From an uncultured Blautia sp. (GTDB taxonomy: Bacteria; Bacillota; Clostridia; Lachnospirales; Lachnospiraceae): a stretch of 64,000 bases of DNA. Of the stretch, positions 33,733 through 42,799 are shown one piece after another. Numbering within the stretch: position 1 is the first letter of the stretch; the number at the start of each line of letters is the position of its first letter. The notes beneath the pieces are model-generated. The model searched no databases and was not told where the DNA came from. It saw only the letters and a program-made list of their open reading frames with translations. A program made the position numbers and the translations under genes. The stretch is from positions 1 through 64,000 of the forward strand of contig UQAX01000002.1 in NCBI GenBank assembly GCA_900539145.1, in the 5' to 3' direction.

Positions 33733-34832
33733 TTTTTCCTCCTAACCTGTACCTTTAACAAAACTGCAGATACAAAAATAGAAATCGGAATTGCCAGCAC
33801 AATCCCAATGCTTTCAATCAGAAAACGGCAGATTTCAAAAGGAATGTGATATCGTATATTAGACAAAAAAGAAATATCATTGTTCATTCGAATGAGAAAT
33901 CCGGGAATTAATCCACTTCCAAAAGTGAACAGCAATACACTGAGCATCGTTCCCATAATGTCATATCCGATTTCTCTGCCGGAGCGAAACAATGGCAAAA
34001 ATTTAATATCCGGCTTTTTCCGAATAAGCTCCCCTGTTGCGGCTGCTATGGTTACCGCCACGTCCATAATTGCTCCAAGACCTGCCAGCATAACCTCTGC
34101 CTCAAACATCTCAGCGGGATTATCCACGCTTCCCAGATATTCCATAGAGGAATAATCTACGTCTCCGTACCAATACATTACAAAATGGAACATTGCCATA
34201 ATCACCGCAAATACACAAAGAGTTGAACAGACTGCGGCTACGGTTCGCTTGTGAAATCCATTCAGAAGAAAAATTGTTCCAAAGGTAAAGCACAAAACCA
34301 TGATATTACAGATTTTAATCATATTTCCGCCTTTTAGGTAAAAGTGAAAGCCCACTGCATAGACTGCCGTGTTAAAAATCATGGTGCTTATAGTAAAAAT
34401 CCCCTGTTGCTTTGTAATCAGAATGAGCAAAAGAAGCAACATTCCTCCTACTGCCGCCAGATAAGTATCTCTTTTTAATCCTTTTATTTTTCCTGACAGC
34501 TTCTCTCCGTTTTCACTGGCATGAATAAATACCTTATCCCCTCTGTGGTATTTCTGACTGGTTACACCAGAATAGGTATATTCATTTTTCAGTGTAATCT
34601 TACTTCCCTTCCATTTTCCGTTCAGTAAAATCCCCTGCATGGTCTGTCGGTAATAAGCTTCTGTCTCGCCTCTTGCCCCTTCTTTTTCTCCTGTCTTTTC
34701 TGTCTGTACCTTTGTAATTTTGGCAATGGTTGTATCATAAAGCCAAGCGTCCTGAGACACAAATAAAAGAAACAACAGATATATTCCTATAAGAAAAAAT
34801 ACCTTTTTTCTTTTACAAACAAATTCTTTCAT
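33729..34832 (-). CDS. YibE/F-family membrane protein, first copy
   Basis: Membrane protein of 367 residues. An N-terminal helix (LIGIYLLFLLFVSQDAWLYD) is followed by an extracytoplasmic beta-rich region (about 40-125) and seven helices. The YibE/F core is AGLGAIMDVAVTIAAATGEL with SGREIGYDIMGTMLSVLLF. GAGGTGG precedes the ATG. It diverges from the LacI-PfkB gene. No substrate is established for the family. Confidence 0.8.
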   Translation of the reverse strand: MKEFVCKRKKVFFLIGIYLLFLLFVSQDAWLYDTTIAKITKVQTEKTGEKEGARGETEAYYRQTMQGILLNGKWKGSKITLKNEYTYSGVTSQKYHRGDKVFIHASENGEKLSGKIKGLKRDTYLAAVGGMLLLLLILITKQQGIFTISTMIFNTAVYAVGFHFYLKGGNMIKICNIMVLCFTFGTIFLLNGFHKRTVAAVCSTLCVFAVIMAMFHFVMYWYGDVDYSSMEYLGSVDNPAEMFEAEVMLAGLGAIMDVAVTIAAATGELIRKKPDIKFLPLFRSGREIGYDIMGTMLSVLLFTFGSGLIPGFLIRMNNDISFLSNIRYHIPFEICRFLIESIGIVLAIPISIFVSAVLLKVQVRRKK

Positions 34833-34920
34833 TTTTCCACCTCATTTGTCAGAATTTACTGCTTTTTTGATTATACCCCTTTCTCTTTTTTACGGCAACA
34901 AAAAAGGTACAGAAGCTTTA

Positions 34921-34949
34921 TTGACAAATAATTCCAGATAGTGAATAAT
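34921..34949 (+). promoter_or_regulatory. Promoter of the LacI-PfkB fusion gene
   Basis: TTGACA (34921-34926) and AATAAT (34944-34949) are 17 nt apart; GTGAGGTGA lies before the ATG at 34989. Confidence 0.65.
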
Positions 34950-34988
34950 ACTTTATAAGATTAAACACAAGTGAGGTGACGTCATCTT

Positions 34989-36893
34989 ATGACTATCAAA
35001 GAAATTGCCAAATTGGCAGGCGTTTCTATTTCAACCGTTTCAAAAATTGTAAACAACAAAGCAGATAATATAAATATCGAAACCCGCAATCGTGTACTAA
35101 AAATTGTAAAAGAATATAACTATACGCCTTATGGCACAGCCAAAAATATTTCCAATGCAAAGACCTTTGTCATCGGCGTTCTTTTAAGACACAGCACTTT
35201 GCTGAACCTGATGCTAAAGGGCATTATGGATATGGCACAAAAGCATGGCTATAATGTTCTTCTTTGCGACAGTATGGACTCTGAAGAAAAGGAATTAAAA
35301 CACATTACCGCACTGTGCAGACATCATGTGGACGGTGTTATCTGGGAGCCTGTCAGTGAAAATAGTATTCAATACGAACATTATTTTCAGGAGCAGGATA
35401 TTGCTGTTTCCTACATTAACTCCTCCCTTCCGGAGGCCTCTCACTGTCTGGATTTTATGCAGATGGGCTATCTTGCTGCCCAAAAGCTTTTAGATTATCG
35501 CCATACTCATATTGCATGTCTGACAAAGCCCGGAAGCTTTCGCTCCAAAATGGTATTTGAAGGATTTAAGAAATGTCTTTTTGACAATGAAATCCCCTAC
35601 TCAGAGGATATGAAGCTTTTCGTTACCGACCCTGACTTTTATACCCAGATTTCCTTGCAGGGCTTTACAGGAATTGTCAGCACCCACTTTGAGGCTGCTC
35701 TTTCTCTGTATGAAAAAGTAAAGAGCTTTCATTATCATATTCCTTCCGACTTATCCCTTATAAGTCTTCGGGAGGATGCGGGAGACGCCATCTGTTTTCC
35801 CAGAATTTCCTCTCTCCAAATCCCCTACGAGGCTTTCGGAGAAAAAATCTGCTATCATTTAATTGCAGCCTGCGAAAACTTAAATGAACCTGAATTTACG
35901 CTCTTTACTTCTGATAATCTCACTTTGGACCATGAAGAAAGCTTAAATGCGCCGCCTTCCTGCCGCTATAAAAAAGTGATTTCCGTAGGAAGCATCAATA
36001 CGGATATTACACTGACCGTAGACGAGCTCCCTAGCTCCGGCAGTACCACCGTTACTACGGCCTCCTGTGTTTCCCTTGGGGGAAAAGGAGCAAACCAGGC
36101 CATTGGCGCTGCCCGCCTTGGACGTGAAGTGATTTTAATCGGAAAAATCGGAAATGATTATGACTCCACCGTTATTTATGATACGTTAAAGAAAGAGCAT
36201 GTGCTGACTCACGGAATACGAAGAAGCTCTGCCTCTGCCACCGGAAAGGCATATATTCACGTACAAAAAGATGCGGAAAGCTGTATTACTGTTCTGCCCG
36301 GCGCTAATGAAACCCTGTCTCCTGAGGACATCTTATCAAGAGAACATTTATTTGACGGCTGCGGTTATTGTTTGATTTCCACGGAAATCCCTATGAATAC
36401 CTGCATACAGGCTGCCAAAACAGCCCATTTCCATCACGCCAAAAACATTGTAAAGCCCGCCACTCTAAAGGCGCTGCCAACTGAACTTTTGGTAAATGCA
36501 GATATTTTCGTTCCCAATAAACGGGAAGCCGCACTTTTATGTCCTTTTGAAAACACAGTAGAAAAGCAAGCTGATTATTTTTACCGACAAGGCTGTCCTG
36601 TGATTATTATCACCTTAGGTCATCAGGGTTCTTACGTAAAAACAGCAGATTTTTCCGGTTATTTTCCTGCTGCTGATTTTCCTTCCATTGACTCTACGGG
36701 AGGCGCAGATGCTTTTATTGCTGCTCTTGCTTCCTATTTAACAGAAGGTTATCCTCTTTTGAATGCAGTGAAAATCGCAACTCATGCAGCCGGCTTTTGT
36801 ATTTCCAGAACCGGTGTAGTGCCGGCGCTCATTGACAGAACCTCTTTGGAAAATCACATTAAAATGACAGAGCCGACGCTTTTAACTCTATAA
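34989..36893 (+). CDS. LacI-family regulator fused to a PfkB (ribokinase-like) sugar kinase
   Basis: Protein of 634 residues. Residues 1-50 are a LacI helix-turn-helix (IKEIAKLAGVSISTVSKIVN) and about 58-315 a periplasmic-binding-protein-like sensor. Residues about 330-620 are a complete ribokinase-like kinase with VSLGGKGANQAIGAARLG and the catalytic loop STGGADAFIAAL. In that loop the usual GAGD anion hole reads GGAD, but the catalytic Asp is kept. One chain may both sense a sugar and phosphorylate it (ribose or another sugar). No sugar transporter is adjacent. It has its own promoter and terminator. Confidence 0.85.
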   Translation: MTIKEIAKLAGVSISTVSKIVNNKADNINIETRNRVLKIVKEYNYTPYGTAKNISNAKTFVIGVLLRHSTLLNLMLKGIMDMAQKHGYNVLLCDSMDSEEKELKHITALCRHHVDGVIWEPVSENSIQYEHYFQEQDIAVSYINSSLPEASHCLDFMQMGYLAAQKLLDYRHTHIACLTKPGSFRSKMVFEGFKKCLFDNEIPYSEDMKLFVTDPDFYTQISLQGFTGIVSTHFEAALSLYEKVKSFHYHIPSDLSLISLREDAGDAICFPRISSLQIPYEAFGEKICYHLIAACENLNEPEFTLFTSDNLTLDHEESLNAPPSCRYKKVISVGSINTDITLTVDELPSSGSTTVTTASCVSLGGKGANQAIGAARLGREVILIGKIGNDYDSTVIYDTLKKEHVLTHGIRRSSASATGKAYIHVQKDAESCITVLPGANETLSPEDILSREHLFDGCGYCLISTEIPMNTCIQAAKTAHFHHAKNIVKPATLKALPTELLVNADIFVPNKREAALLCPFENTVEKQADYFYRQGCPVIIITLGHQGSYVKTADFSGYFPAADFPSIDSTGGADAFIAALASYLTEGYPLLNAVKIATHAAGFCISRTGVVPALIDRTSLENHIKMTEPTLLTL

Positions 36894-36899
36894 TAAATA

Positions 36900-36940
36900 T
36901 CGGGAATATGGTTTATTCCCATATTCCCGACATTTATTTT
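36900..36940. terminator. Bidirectional terminator between convergent genes
   Basis: TCGGGAATATGG (36900-36911) pairs perfectly with CCATATTCCCGA (36919-36930), followed by CATTTATTTT on the plus strand and TATTTATTAT on the minus strand. It serves the LacI-PfkB gene and the lipoprotein gene ending at 36934. Confidence 0.75.
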
Positions 36941-38052
36941 ATTTCTTCAATTTTCTGCCAGCTTTTATCTTCCAAATGATAAAAATAAGGTTCTCCTTCT
37001 TTATAAATCCAATATCCGTTTTCTGTTTTATCTTCTACCTTAATTTTATTCAAGTCCTGATATTCATCAAATAGATATTTTTCTTCTTCAAAATCATACC
37101 AATTACAATATACCTTTTTTTCCTCTCCTTCCTCTGTATTTTTCCGAAATTCTATATAGTCTTCTCTTGCCCAGATTTCATCTGCATCATCCTGCCATTC
37201 CAATACAATCTTTTTTTCCTGTGTTTTTATATTATACTTCTCCAACTGCTGTTTTCCTTCTGATTGCAAATAAAGTATATCATTTTTAATTATCTGCATA
37301 TTGGATATGGTTGTTTTATATACTTCACTTAACTTTCCTGTTTCAAAATCGTATCTTAAATACTCACATTCCTGCTCCTGTTCTGTATCTTCCCATGGTA
37401 TCTGCACAAGATATATTCCGTTTTCGCTTCCTCCGCATGGCACAGTATACTTTCCTTCGTTTTCAGCTCCGTTGAGCAAAACCGTTTCCTTTTTTGTTTT
37501 TAAATCATACATTACAATCGACGGCTCTGCCGTAGTCAACCCGCTTCCGTCTTCCAGTTCTTTTTGTGTTTGAGCAGATATCACAATCTTCCCTTTATAC
37601 AAACCCGCCTGATTAGGAAAAATCCGAACATTTTTAAAAGTATGTAATTTTTTCTTTTTACTGCCGTCTTCTTTCATAGAATATAGTTGAAGCTCCAATT
37701 CTTCCTTCTCAAGTTTTTGAACCATGAAATATAAAGTACCGTTTGAATATGCCAGACATCCTACAATTCCGTTCTCGACTGCCGGACATTCTTCAGAATT
37801 ATGTTTGCAATTAACCTTCTGGCACAATATTGTTTTTTTACCAGTTGTTTTATCTACAAAAAAGATTGGGCTATATTCTTCTCCCCATTCAACTCCATAT
37901 ATCCCTTTATCAGACTCCGTCAGATTTGCCATAATTAAATATTCTCTTTCATCTTGAAATCTGTCCTCTCCTGTTTCTTGTTTACTGCTGCATGCTGTAA
38001 GAAGCAGTAAGACCGCCAGAAAGAAAAATGGAATAATTTTTAACTTCTTCAT
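36934..38052 (-). CDS. Lipoprotein with DUF5050/beta-propeller-like repeats
   Basis: Protein of 372 residues with a lipoprotein signal (FFFLAVLLLLTACSSK, lipidated Cys). The mature part has repeats such as GTLYFMVQ, GKIVISAQ, GIYLVQIP and DILYLQSEGKQQLEKYN, suggesting a propeller-like fold of the DUF5050 kind. The ATG at 38052 follows AAGGGAG and overlaps the permease stop (ATGA); the longer reading to 38163 would lose the signal. Last gene of a four-gene export-type operon. Function unknown. Confidence 0.65.
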   Translation of the reverse strand: MKKLKIIPFFFLAVLLLLTACSSKQETGEDRFQDEREYLIMANLTESDKGIYGVEWGEEYSPIFFVDKTTGKKTILCQKVNCKHNSEECPAVENGIVGCLAYSNGTLYFMVQKLEKEELELQLYSMKEDGSKKKKLHTFKNVRIFPNQAGLYKGKIVISAQTQKELEDGSGLTTAEPSIVMYDLKTKKETVLLNGAENEGKYTVPCGGSENGIYLVQIPWEDTEQEQECEYLRYDFETGKLSEVYKTTISNMQIIKNDILYLQSEGKQQLEKYNIKTQEKKIVLEWQDDADEIWAREDYIEFRKNTEEGEEKKVYCNWYDFEEEKYLFDEYQDLNKIKVEDKTENGYWIYKEGEPYFYHLEDKSWQKIEEIK

Positions 38053-40184
38053 ATTTTTCGCTCCCTTCGTGTCATCAGAAAAACGACTGTTCCTAAAATA
38101 AAACAGATAACTACCACTATTTTTAAATCTGCTGTAAAGACAAAAAACAGATGGTGTGCCCAATTAAGTGCTCTGACAGGCACATACGAGGACAAGATAA
38201 CAGGTACTGCCAATACACCTAATATCATACCTGTCAGCATGTGCTGATTTCTTACCCTTTTTGCACAGGCAGACAAAAATATAACAACAACTGCCGTTAC
38301 AATACATTGGAGAATAATCCCTACCACAAAAGCAGTCCATACAGGAATTGATGTATCCTGCTCCCAGTATTGCGACAAACATCCTATGGGAGACATCCAT
38401 TCCAAATCATACGTTTTCTTTTCCTTCACAAATACCATTGCTCCGCTAAAAAGTACAAAAGGAATACAATATAAAAGTACGGTTTCAATTTTTAAACGCC
38501 ATAATTTTCCCCTGCCAAATCGAGATGTATTCTGTAACACCTCCATTCCGGTTTCCTTTTCCTTCTGATACACAGACGGAATTAAAAAGGCAAAAGAAAC
38601 GCACAGCAAAATAACCATCATTTGAGATACTTCGGTATTTCCAAACAGCAATTCATACTGCTTGTCTTTCAACAAAATCGGTTTCTTGTTCTCAGCCAGC
38701 AGATTTTCTGTCCGTTCTACATATTTCTGAAATCCTCCTACACATTCCAAGTCCTGTGTAAACTTATAGCTTTTCACAAAATCCTCCGTTTGAGACAATT
38801 CTTCTTCCAAGTGCTCCAAACGCATTTTTTCTGCTGCGATTTTTTCATCTGTTTCGGCTGTAATTCTATTTCCAAATTCATCGATATATTTCTGATAATA
38901 AAACTCATCTGTGCCCACATAGGTTTTATACCGGTAAACAGTCATTGCTTGTATACACATACATGCAGCAAATAAAATTATCCCTCCTTGATAAATCCAC
39001 AGCTTTTTCATTTCATAATAAAATAATCCATGTGGATATCTTTTTCTTTTTTCTTTTCGGTAATATTTCTTTTCTCTCTCTTTCGGACAATGAATTCCAC
39101 CTATTATCAAAAAGAAAACTGCCACGATAATACAAAGCGGTATTCCCAAGCTCTGTTCCACAAGAATATTTTCAAATCTGAGAATTTCATAATTTCTGAT
39201 TATGGATTTACCTGTAAATGCCCCCCATATATTCCATATCCTAAAAATCGCCTCAAATCCTTCTCCGGTCATTGTATTTTGGCAAAACAAGCTCCCTCCC
39301 ATAACAAGCATAATACCGAATGCTGTTTTTACTTCCGATACAGACCACCTTGCCAAAAAGACAGCAATCGCAGCAAGAAGGAAAGCTGCCAATCCCTGCA
39401 TAGCTCCATAGGCTATTATATACATCCCTATACTCCACGCATACGGAACAGCATAAAAGCCCGGCACACTTTGAATTGCCGCATCCATTGAAATCATTCC
39501 GTATGTTCCGAAAGCTAATGCCAGATGAATGAAAAATGTGCCAAACAGATAAATCAGTAAAGTTCCGTACACCGTGCATGCTTTGGCACAAAACAAAGGA
39601 TTTTTACCTTTAAGCATTGTACGGACAAAATCCGCTTTCCCATTTCTCTGCTCCTGTATAAATACAACACTTACAAGATAAATTAACAAAACAATCGCCA
39701 AAATATACTGTACATAAAAATCCAGAACCTTCAGAAGTCCCTGATATGGCTGTCGCTTCATCGGAGCTTTAACTTCAAGCTCCTTATATTTCTTTGCTAT
39801 CCGCTCCATATACTGATTTTCTTTCTCATCTTTTGCAAAAACAGAAATATTTTGACTTTGCTGATACCTGTTTTGAATAGACTCTCGATATGTATCATAG
39901 TCCTTTATTGCCGATATCTCGTCTTCCAAATACAGAAGCGCCTTATACTCCCCATAGCCGGTATTTCCCTTTTCCTGCTGTTCCAGCAGCCAATTTTCCG
40001 CTTCTTTTTCAGTCATATTATCTGTGGCTTTATGAAATTCCAAATAGGTCTGATGTGCTTCTTTATCCTGATTTAATTCTCCCTGAAATATCACACCGGA
40101 AAGAACCCAAAACAGCAATAAGATTTTTAAAACAGAAGCATTTTTCCACAGCTTTTTCCATTCATATAAAATCAATTTTAACAT
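38049..40184 (-). CDS. ABC-2-type transporter permease
   Basis: Membrane protein of 711 residues made of two similar halves, each with an N-terminal helix, a large extracytoplasmic charged loop (about 45-155 and 415-515) and six helices. This is the layout of ABC-2 exporters of peptides or drugs. The ATG at 40184 follows AAAGGA; the reading upstream to 40232 overlaps the ATPase gene. It is coupled to the ATPase (10 nt) and to the lipoprotein (4-nt overlap). Substrate unknown. Confidence 0.75.
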   Translation of the reverse strand: MLKLILYEWKKLWKNASVLKILLLFWVLSGVIFQGELNQDKEAHQTYLEFHKATDNMTEKEAENWLLEQQEKGNTGYGEYKALLYLEDEISAIKDYDTYRESIQNRYQQSQNISVFAKDEKENQYMERIAKKYKELEVKAPMKRQPYQGLLKVLDFYVQYILAIVLLIYLVSVVFIQEQRNGKADFVRTMLKGKNPLFCAKACTVYGTLLIYLFGTFFIHLALAFGTYGMISMDAAIQSVPGFYAVPYAWSIGMYIIAYGAMQGLAAFLLAAIAVFLARWSVSEVKTAFGIMLVMGGSLFCQNTMTGEGFEAIFRIWNIWGAFTGKSIIRNYEILRFENILVEQSLGIPLCIIVAVFFLIIGGIHCPKEREKKYYRKEKRKRYPHGLFYYEMKKLWIYQGGIILFAACMCIQAMTVYRYKTYVGTDEFYYQKYIDEFGNRITAETDEKIAAEKMRLEHLEEELSQTEDFVKSYKFTQDLECVGGFQKYVERTENLLAENKKPILLKDKQYELLFGNTEVSQMMVILLCVSFAFLIPSVYQKEKETGMEVLQNTSRFGRGKLWRLKIETVLLYCIPFVLFSGAMVFVKEKKTYDLEWMSPIGCLSQYWEQDTSIPVWTAFVVGIILQCIVTAVVVIFLSACAKRVRNQHMLTGMILGVLAVPVILSSYVPVRALNWAHHLFFVFTADLKIVVVICFILGTVVFLMTRRERKI

Positions 40185-40194
40185 CTTTTTTCCT

Positions 40195-41067
40195 TTACTC
40201 TTCACTGCCACGAAAATAGTACAGATATACATCTTCCAAATCAGGATATACTTTTGCTGCTTTTTCCGGTAATTTCTCTCCTGTTTTTAGTAAAACTTTG
40301 GCATAAATTTTTCCTTCCCGCCGATACACACTGCTAATCCGGTATTGCTTCTCCAAGATTTCCAATTCTTCTTCCACTTCCAATTCGCAAACCTTGCCAT
40401 ACAGACTTTTTGTAAGCTCCAAAACACTGCTTTTTGCTAAAAGTTCCCCTTTCTTTAAAAGCAAAATTTTATCGGCAATCAATTCCACATCACTTACTAC
40501 GTGGGTAGCGATTATAATAATTTTATCCTTGGCATATTCCGCAATCAAGTTTCTCATTTCAATTCTCTTTTCAGGGTCAAGTCCTGCGGTTGGTTCATCT
40601 AAAATCAATACTTTAGGATTATCCAGTAATGCCTGAGCAAACATAAGTCTCTGCTGCATTCCACCCGATAAAGTGCGGATTTTCTGCGTTCTGACATCCA
40701 AAAGGCGTACCTTTTTCAGTAATTCTTCTGAACTTTGTTCCACACTTTTCTTGTTCATTCCCTTTAGTGTTCCTATGTAATGTAAATATTCCTCTACCCT
40801 AAACTCCGGATACAAACAATGTTGCTGGGGCATATACCCCAATCGTTTTAAAAAATTTTTTCTTTCTGTTCGGATGTCTTTTCCATCAAATAATATTGTT
40901 CCTGTTGTAGGCTCTATCAACATACAAATTAGTTTCATAAGCGTACTTTTTCCAGCTCCGTTTGGTCCTAAAAGTCCATATATCCCCGGCGAAAGCCGCA
41001 AAGTTAATTCCTTTAATGCTTCTTTTTCTCCATAACATTTTCCAATATTTTTTATTTCCAACTGCAT
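40195..41067 (-). CDS. ABC transporter ATP-binding protein (CcmA/NatA type)
   Basis: ATPase of 290 residues. Walker A GPNGAGKSTLMKL, signature LSGGMQQRLMFAQAL, Walker B VLILDEPTAGLDPEKR and switch ATHVVSDVE are intact, with a C-terminal accessory domain (about 210-290). It energises the permease 10 nt downstream. It begins 4 nt after the solute-binding-like lipoprotein gene. Confidence 0.88.
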   Translation of the reverse strand: MQLEIKNIGKCYGEKEALKELTLRLSPGIYGLLGPNGAGKSTLMKLICMLIEPTTGTILFDGKDIRTERKNFLKRLGYMPQQHCLYPEFRVEEYLHYIGTLKGMNKKSVEQSSEELLKKVRLLDVRTQKIRTLSGGMQQRLMFAQALLDNPKVLILDEPTAGLDPEKRIEMRNLIAEYAKDKIIIIATHVVSDVELIADKILLLKKGELLAKSSVLELTKSLYGKVCELEVEEELEILEKQYRISSVYRREGKIYAKVLLKTGEKLPEKAAKVYPDLEDVYLYYFRGSEE

Positions 41068-41071
41068 CCTT

Positions 41072-42580
41072 TCACTCCTTCCAACTATCTAATTGTTTCT
41101 GGAGTTCTGAAATCACTTCTGTTACCCCTGCTTCCCTTAATTTCTGCTCCTGCTCCTGTATAAACACCTCAAAGTCAGGTATCTCTTCAAATTCTGTTTT
41201 ACTTTCCATGTCGTTATAAATCTCGGCAATTTCCGCAATCTTCTTGGAAAGATTTTCATCTAACACAGGAGTAAAATTACCATATTCCTGAATTGTTGTT
41301 TCTTCTAATAGTTGCTCAGTTATTTGTGCTTTTTCTTTTACCTCCAACTGATTTGGATATGCTATTCTGTTATTTCCAATGTGTTTGAAACTACCCATAG
41401 AAGATAAGGCTGTCTGTTCCTCTTGATAAATTGCATGTCCGTCTGTTAGCTGATATTCTTTATCCAAAACTCCGTAAATCATAATGTTGGTAAGCTCCTC
41501 ATCATACATAGATGCTGCCAACACACGAACTGCCAATTCTTTTTCGTCACTGTCTTTTAAGACTCCATTCCCGAAAGAGCTTTCCACGGTTCTGTCTCCT
41601 AATGGCAGCTCCACCCATTCCTTTTCCGTTTCCCCTGTCAATTCTTTTATAGTTGGTATGGATGTCATTCGGAATACTGGAATTCCATTCTGATATTGCC
41701 GTTCTATATGTGCATCCAAATTTTCTTTATAAATTAAATCATTGATTTCCAACATTTTTTTCATTTCCGGAGTATCTAACAAGCTAACAATCTTCTTTTC
41801 CTGTACATCAACAGCTAAATTACAGTCTCTGGAATTTTTAATCACGGGGATATAACGTTTCTGTAAATACGCTCCATATTGTAAATCGGTTGCTGATGTC
41901 AGATAATATTTACCATCCAAAAGCTGTTCTTCTTCAAAATATGGCTTTAAAAATCGGATAACATCTTCCGGAGTCATATTCTCAATTCCCGTTTCATCCA
42001 AATTTATTTGGTATTTTTCTAAAAATGGCTTATAAAACACGTATGTTAATTGAAATATAGAAACATTCCCTCTTGGTATTTGATATGTCTTTTGGTTGAT
42101 TGTATTTGCTTTCCAAACTGTTTCAGGAATTGCATTTAAAACTTTTTTATTTTCTTCCTCTTTTAAATATTCGTCCAACGCTAAAAACTTTTCATATTCT
42201 AACGAAGAAAAACCAGCTATGTCTGCATCTGCATCTTTTTCCAACAGATTTTCTATCATTTTTGTTTGAAATAGAAATTCGCTTTCATACAAATTCCCTC
42301 TTTCAAAATCCTCCTGTTTTGCCTCATATTTATCCGGCATATATTTAAAAACTACCTTTGCAGGTATCTTTAATTCTTCTAAACGTTCATTAAATAACTG
42401 AAAGCGTTCTGCTTCGATTTCCTCATACGCTACCGCATTTTCTATACCATAAGACTCCGGCTCGGATATGTACCATACAAACTCTTTCTTTTTTGAAGAA
42501 CAACCACAGAAAAGACCGGAAGATAACATTAAAAACATTACTGTAAAAAGATATTTTCTGTTAATTTTTTTCTTGTGCAT
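41072..42580 (-). CDS. Solute-binding-like lipoprotein
   Basis: Protein of 502 residues with a lipoprotein signal (FLMLSSGLFCGCSSKK). The mature part has the shape of an extracellular solute-binding protein, with FVWYISEPESYGIENA, DADIAGFSSLEYEKFLALDEYL and FGNGVLKDSDEKELAVRVLAA. It is odd that such a protein heads an ABC-2 export-type operon, where binding proteins are not expected. It could be a sensor or a capture protein for a peptide. GGGGGG precedes the ATG. Confidence 0.6.
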   Translation of the reverse strand: MHKKKINRKYLFTVMFLMLSSGLFCGCSSKKKEFVWYISEPESYGIENAVAYEEIEAERFQLFNERLEELKIPAKVVFKYMPDKYEAKQEDFERGNLYESEFLFQTKMIENLLEKDADADIAGFSSLEYEKFLALDEYLKEEENKKVLNAIPETVWKANTINQKTYQIPRGNVSIFQLTYVFYKPFLEKYQINLDETGIENMTPEDVIRFLKPYFEEEQLLDGKYYLTSATDLQYGAYLQKRYIPVIKNSRDCNLAVDVQEKKIVSLLDTPEMKKMLEINDLIYKENLDAHIERQYQNGIPVFRMTSIPTIKELTGETEKEWVELPLGDRTVESSFGNGVLKDSDEKELAVRVLAASMYDEELTNIMIYGVLDKEYQLTDGHAIYQEEQTALSSMGSFKHIGNNRIAYPNQLEVKEKAQITEQLLEETTIQEYGNFTPVLDENLSKKIAEIAEIYNDMESKTEFEEIPDFEVFIQEQEQKLREAGVTEVISELQKQLDSWKE

Positions 42581-42613
42581 AGTTCCCCCCTATTTTAAAT
42601 ATTGAATATATTT

Positions 42614-42643
42614 ATTATAACGCAAATCTAATGTATTTTCCAA
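42614..42643 (-). promoter_or_regulatory. Promoter of the lipoprotein-ABC operon
   Basis: On the minus strand TTGGAA (42638-42643) and TATAAT (42614-42619) are 18 nt apart, about 35 nt before the ATG at 42580. Confidence 0.55.
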
Positions 42644-42654
42644 CCTATACACCA

Positions 42655-42732
42655 TTATTTCCCATAATTCTTTATCATTTCTTCTAATTCCGCACAAGTG
42701 CTTTTTTCATCATCACATATCATTGCCCGCAT
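42655..42732 (-). pseudogene. N-terminal remnant of a LytTR/AgrA-type response regulator
   Basis: A 25-codon reading frame encodes MRAMICDDEKSTCAELEEMI followed by KNYGK and a stop. This is the start of a response-regulator receiver domain of the AgrA/LytTR kind, with the acidic pair in CDDE. It has no ribosome site: it begins just after the terminator of the NiaR gene. No later frame continues the domain. It is best read as the leftover of a deleted two-component system next to the ABC operon. Confidence 0.6.
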
Positions 42733-42745
42733 TGTTTATAAATAA

Positions 42746-42799
42746 AAACTGCTGTGAGAAATGCCAATATCCTTACGCATCTCTTACAGCAGTTTTTTT
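42746..42799. terminator. Terminator after the nad operon
   Basis: AAAAACTGCTGTGAGA pairs with the distal TTACAGCAGTTTTT arm, with an inner ATGC/GCAT pair. On the minus strand it begins at the NiaR-GNAT stop codon and ends in TTTTTATTT. Confidence 0.8.

Noticed and set aside
39030..39491. A 153-codon plus-strand reading frame opposite the ABC-2 permease
   Set aside because: Antisense shadow without a start signal.
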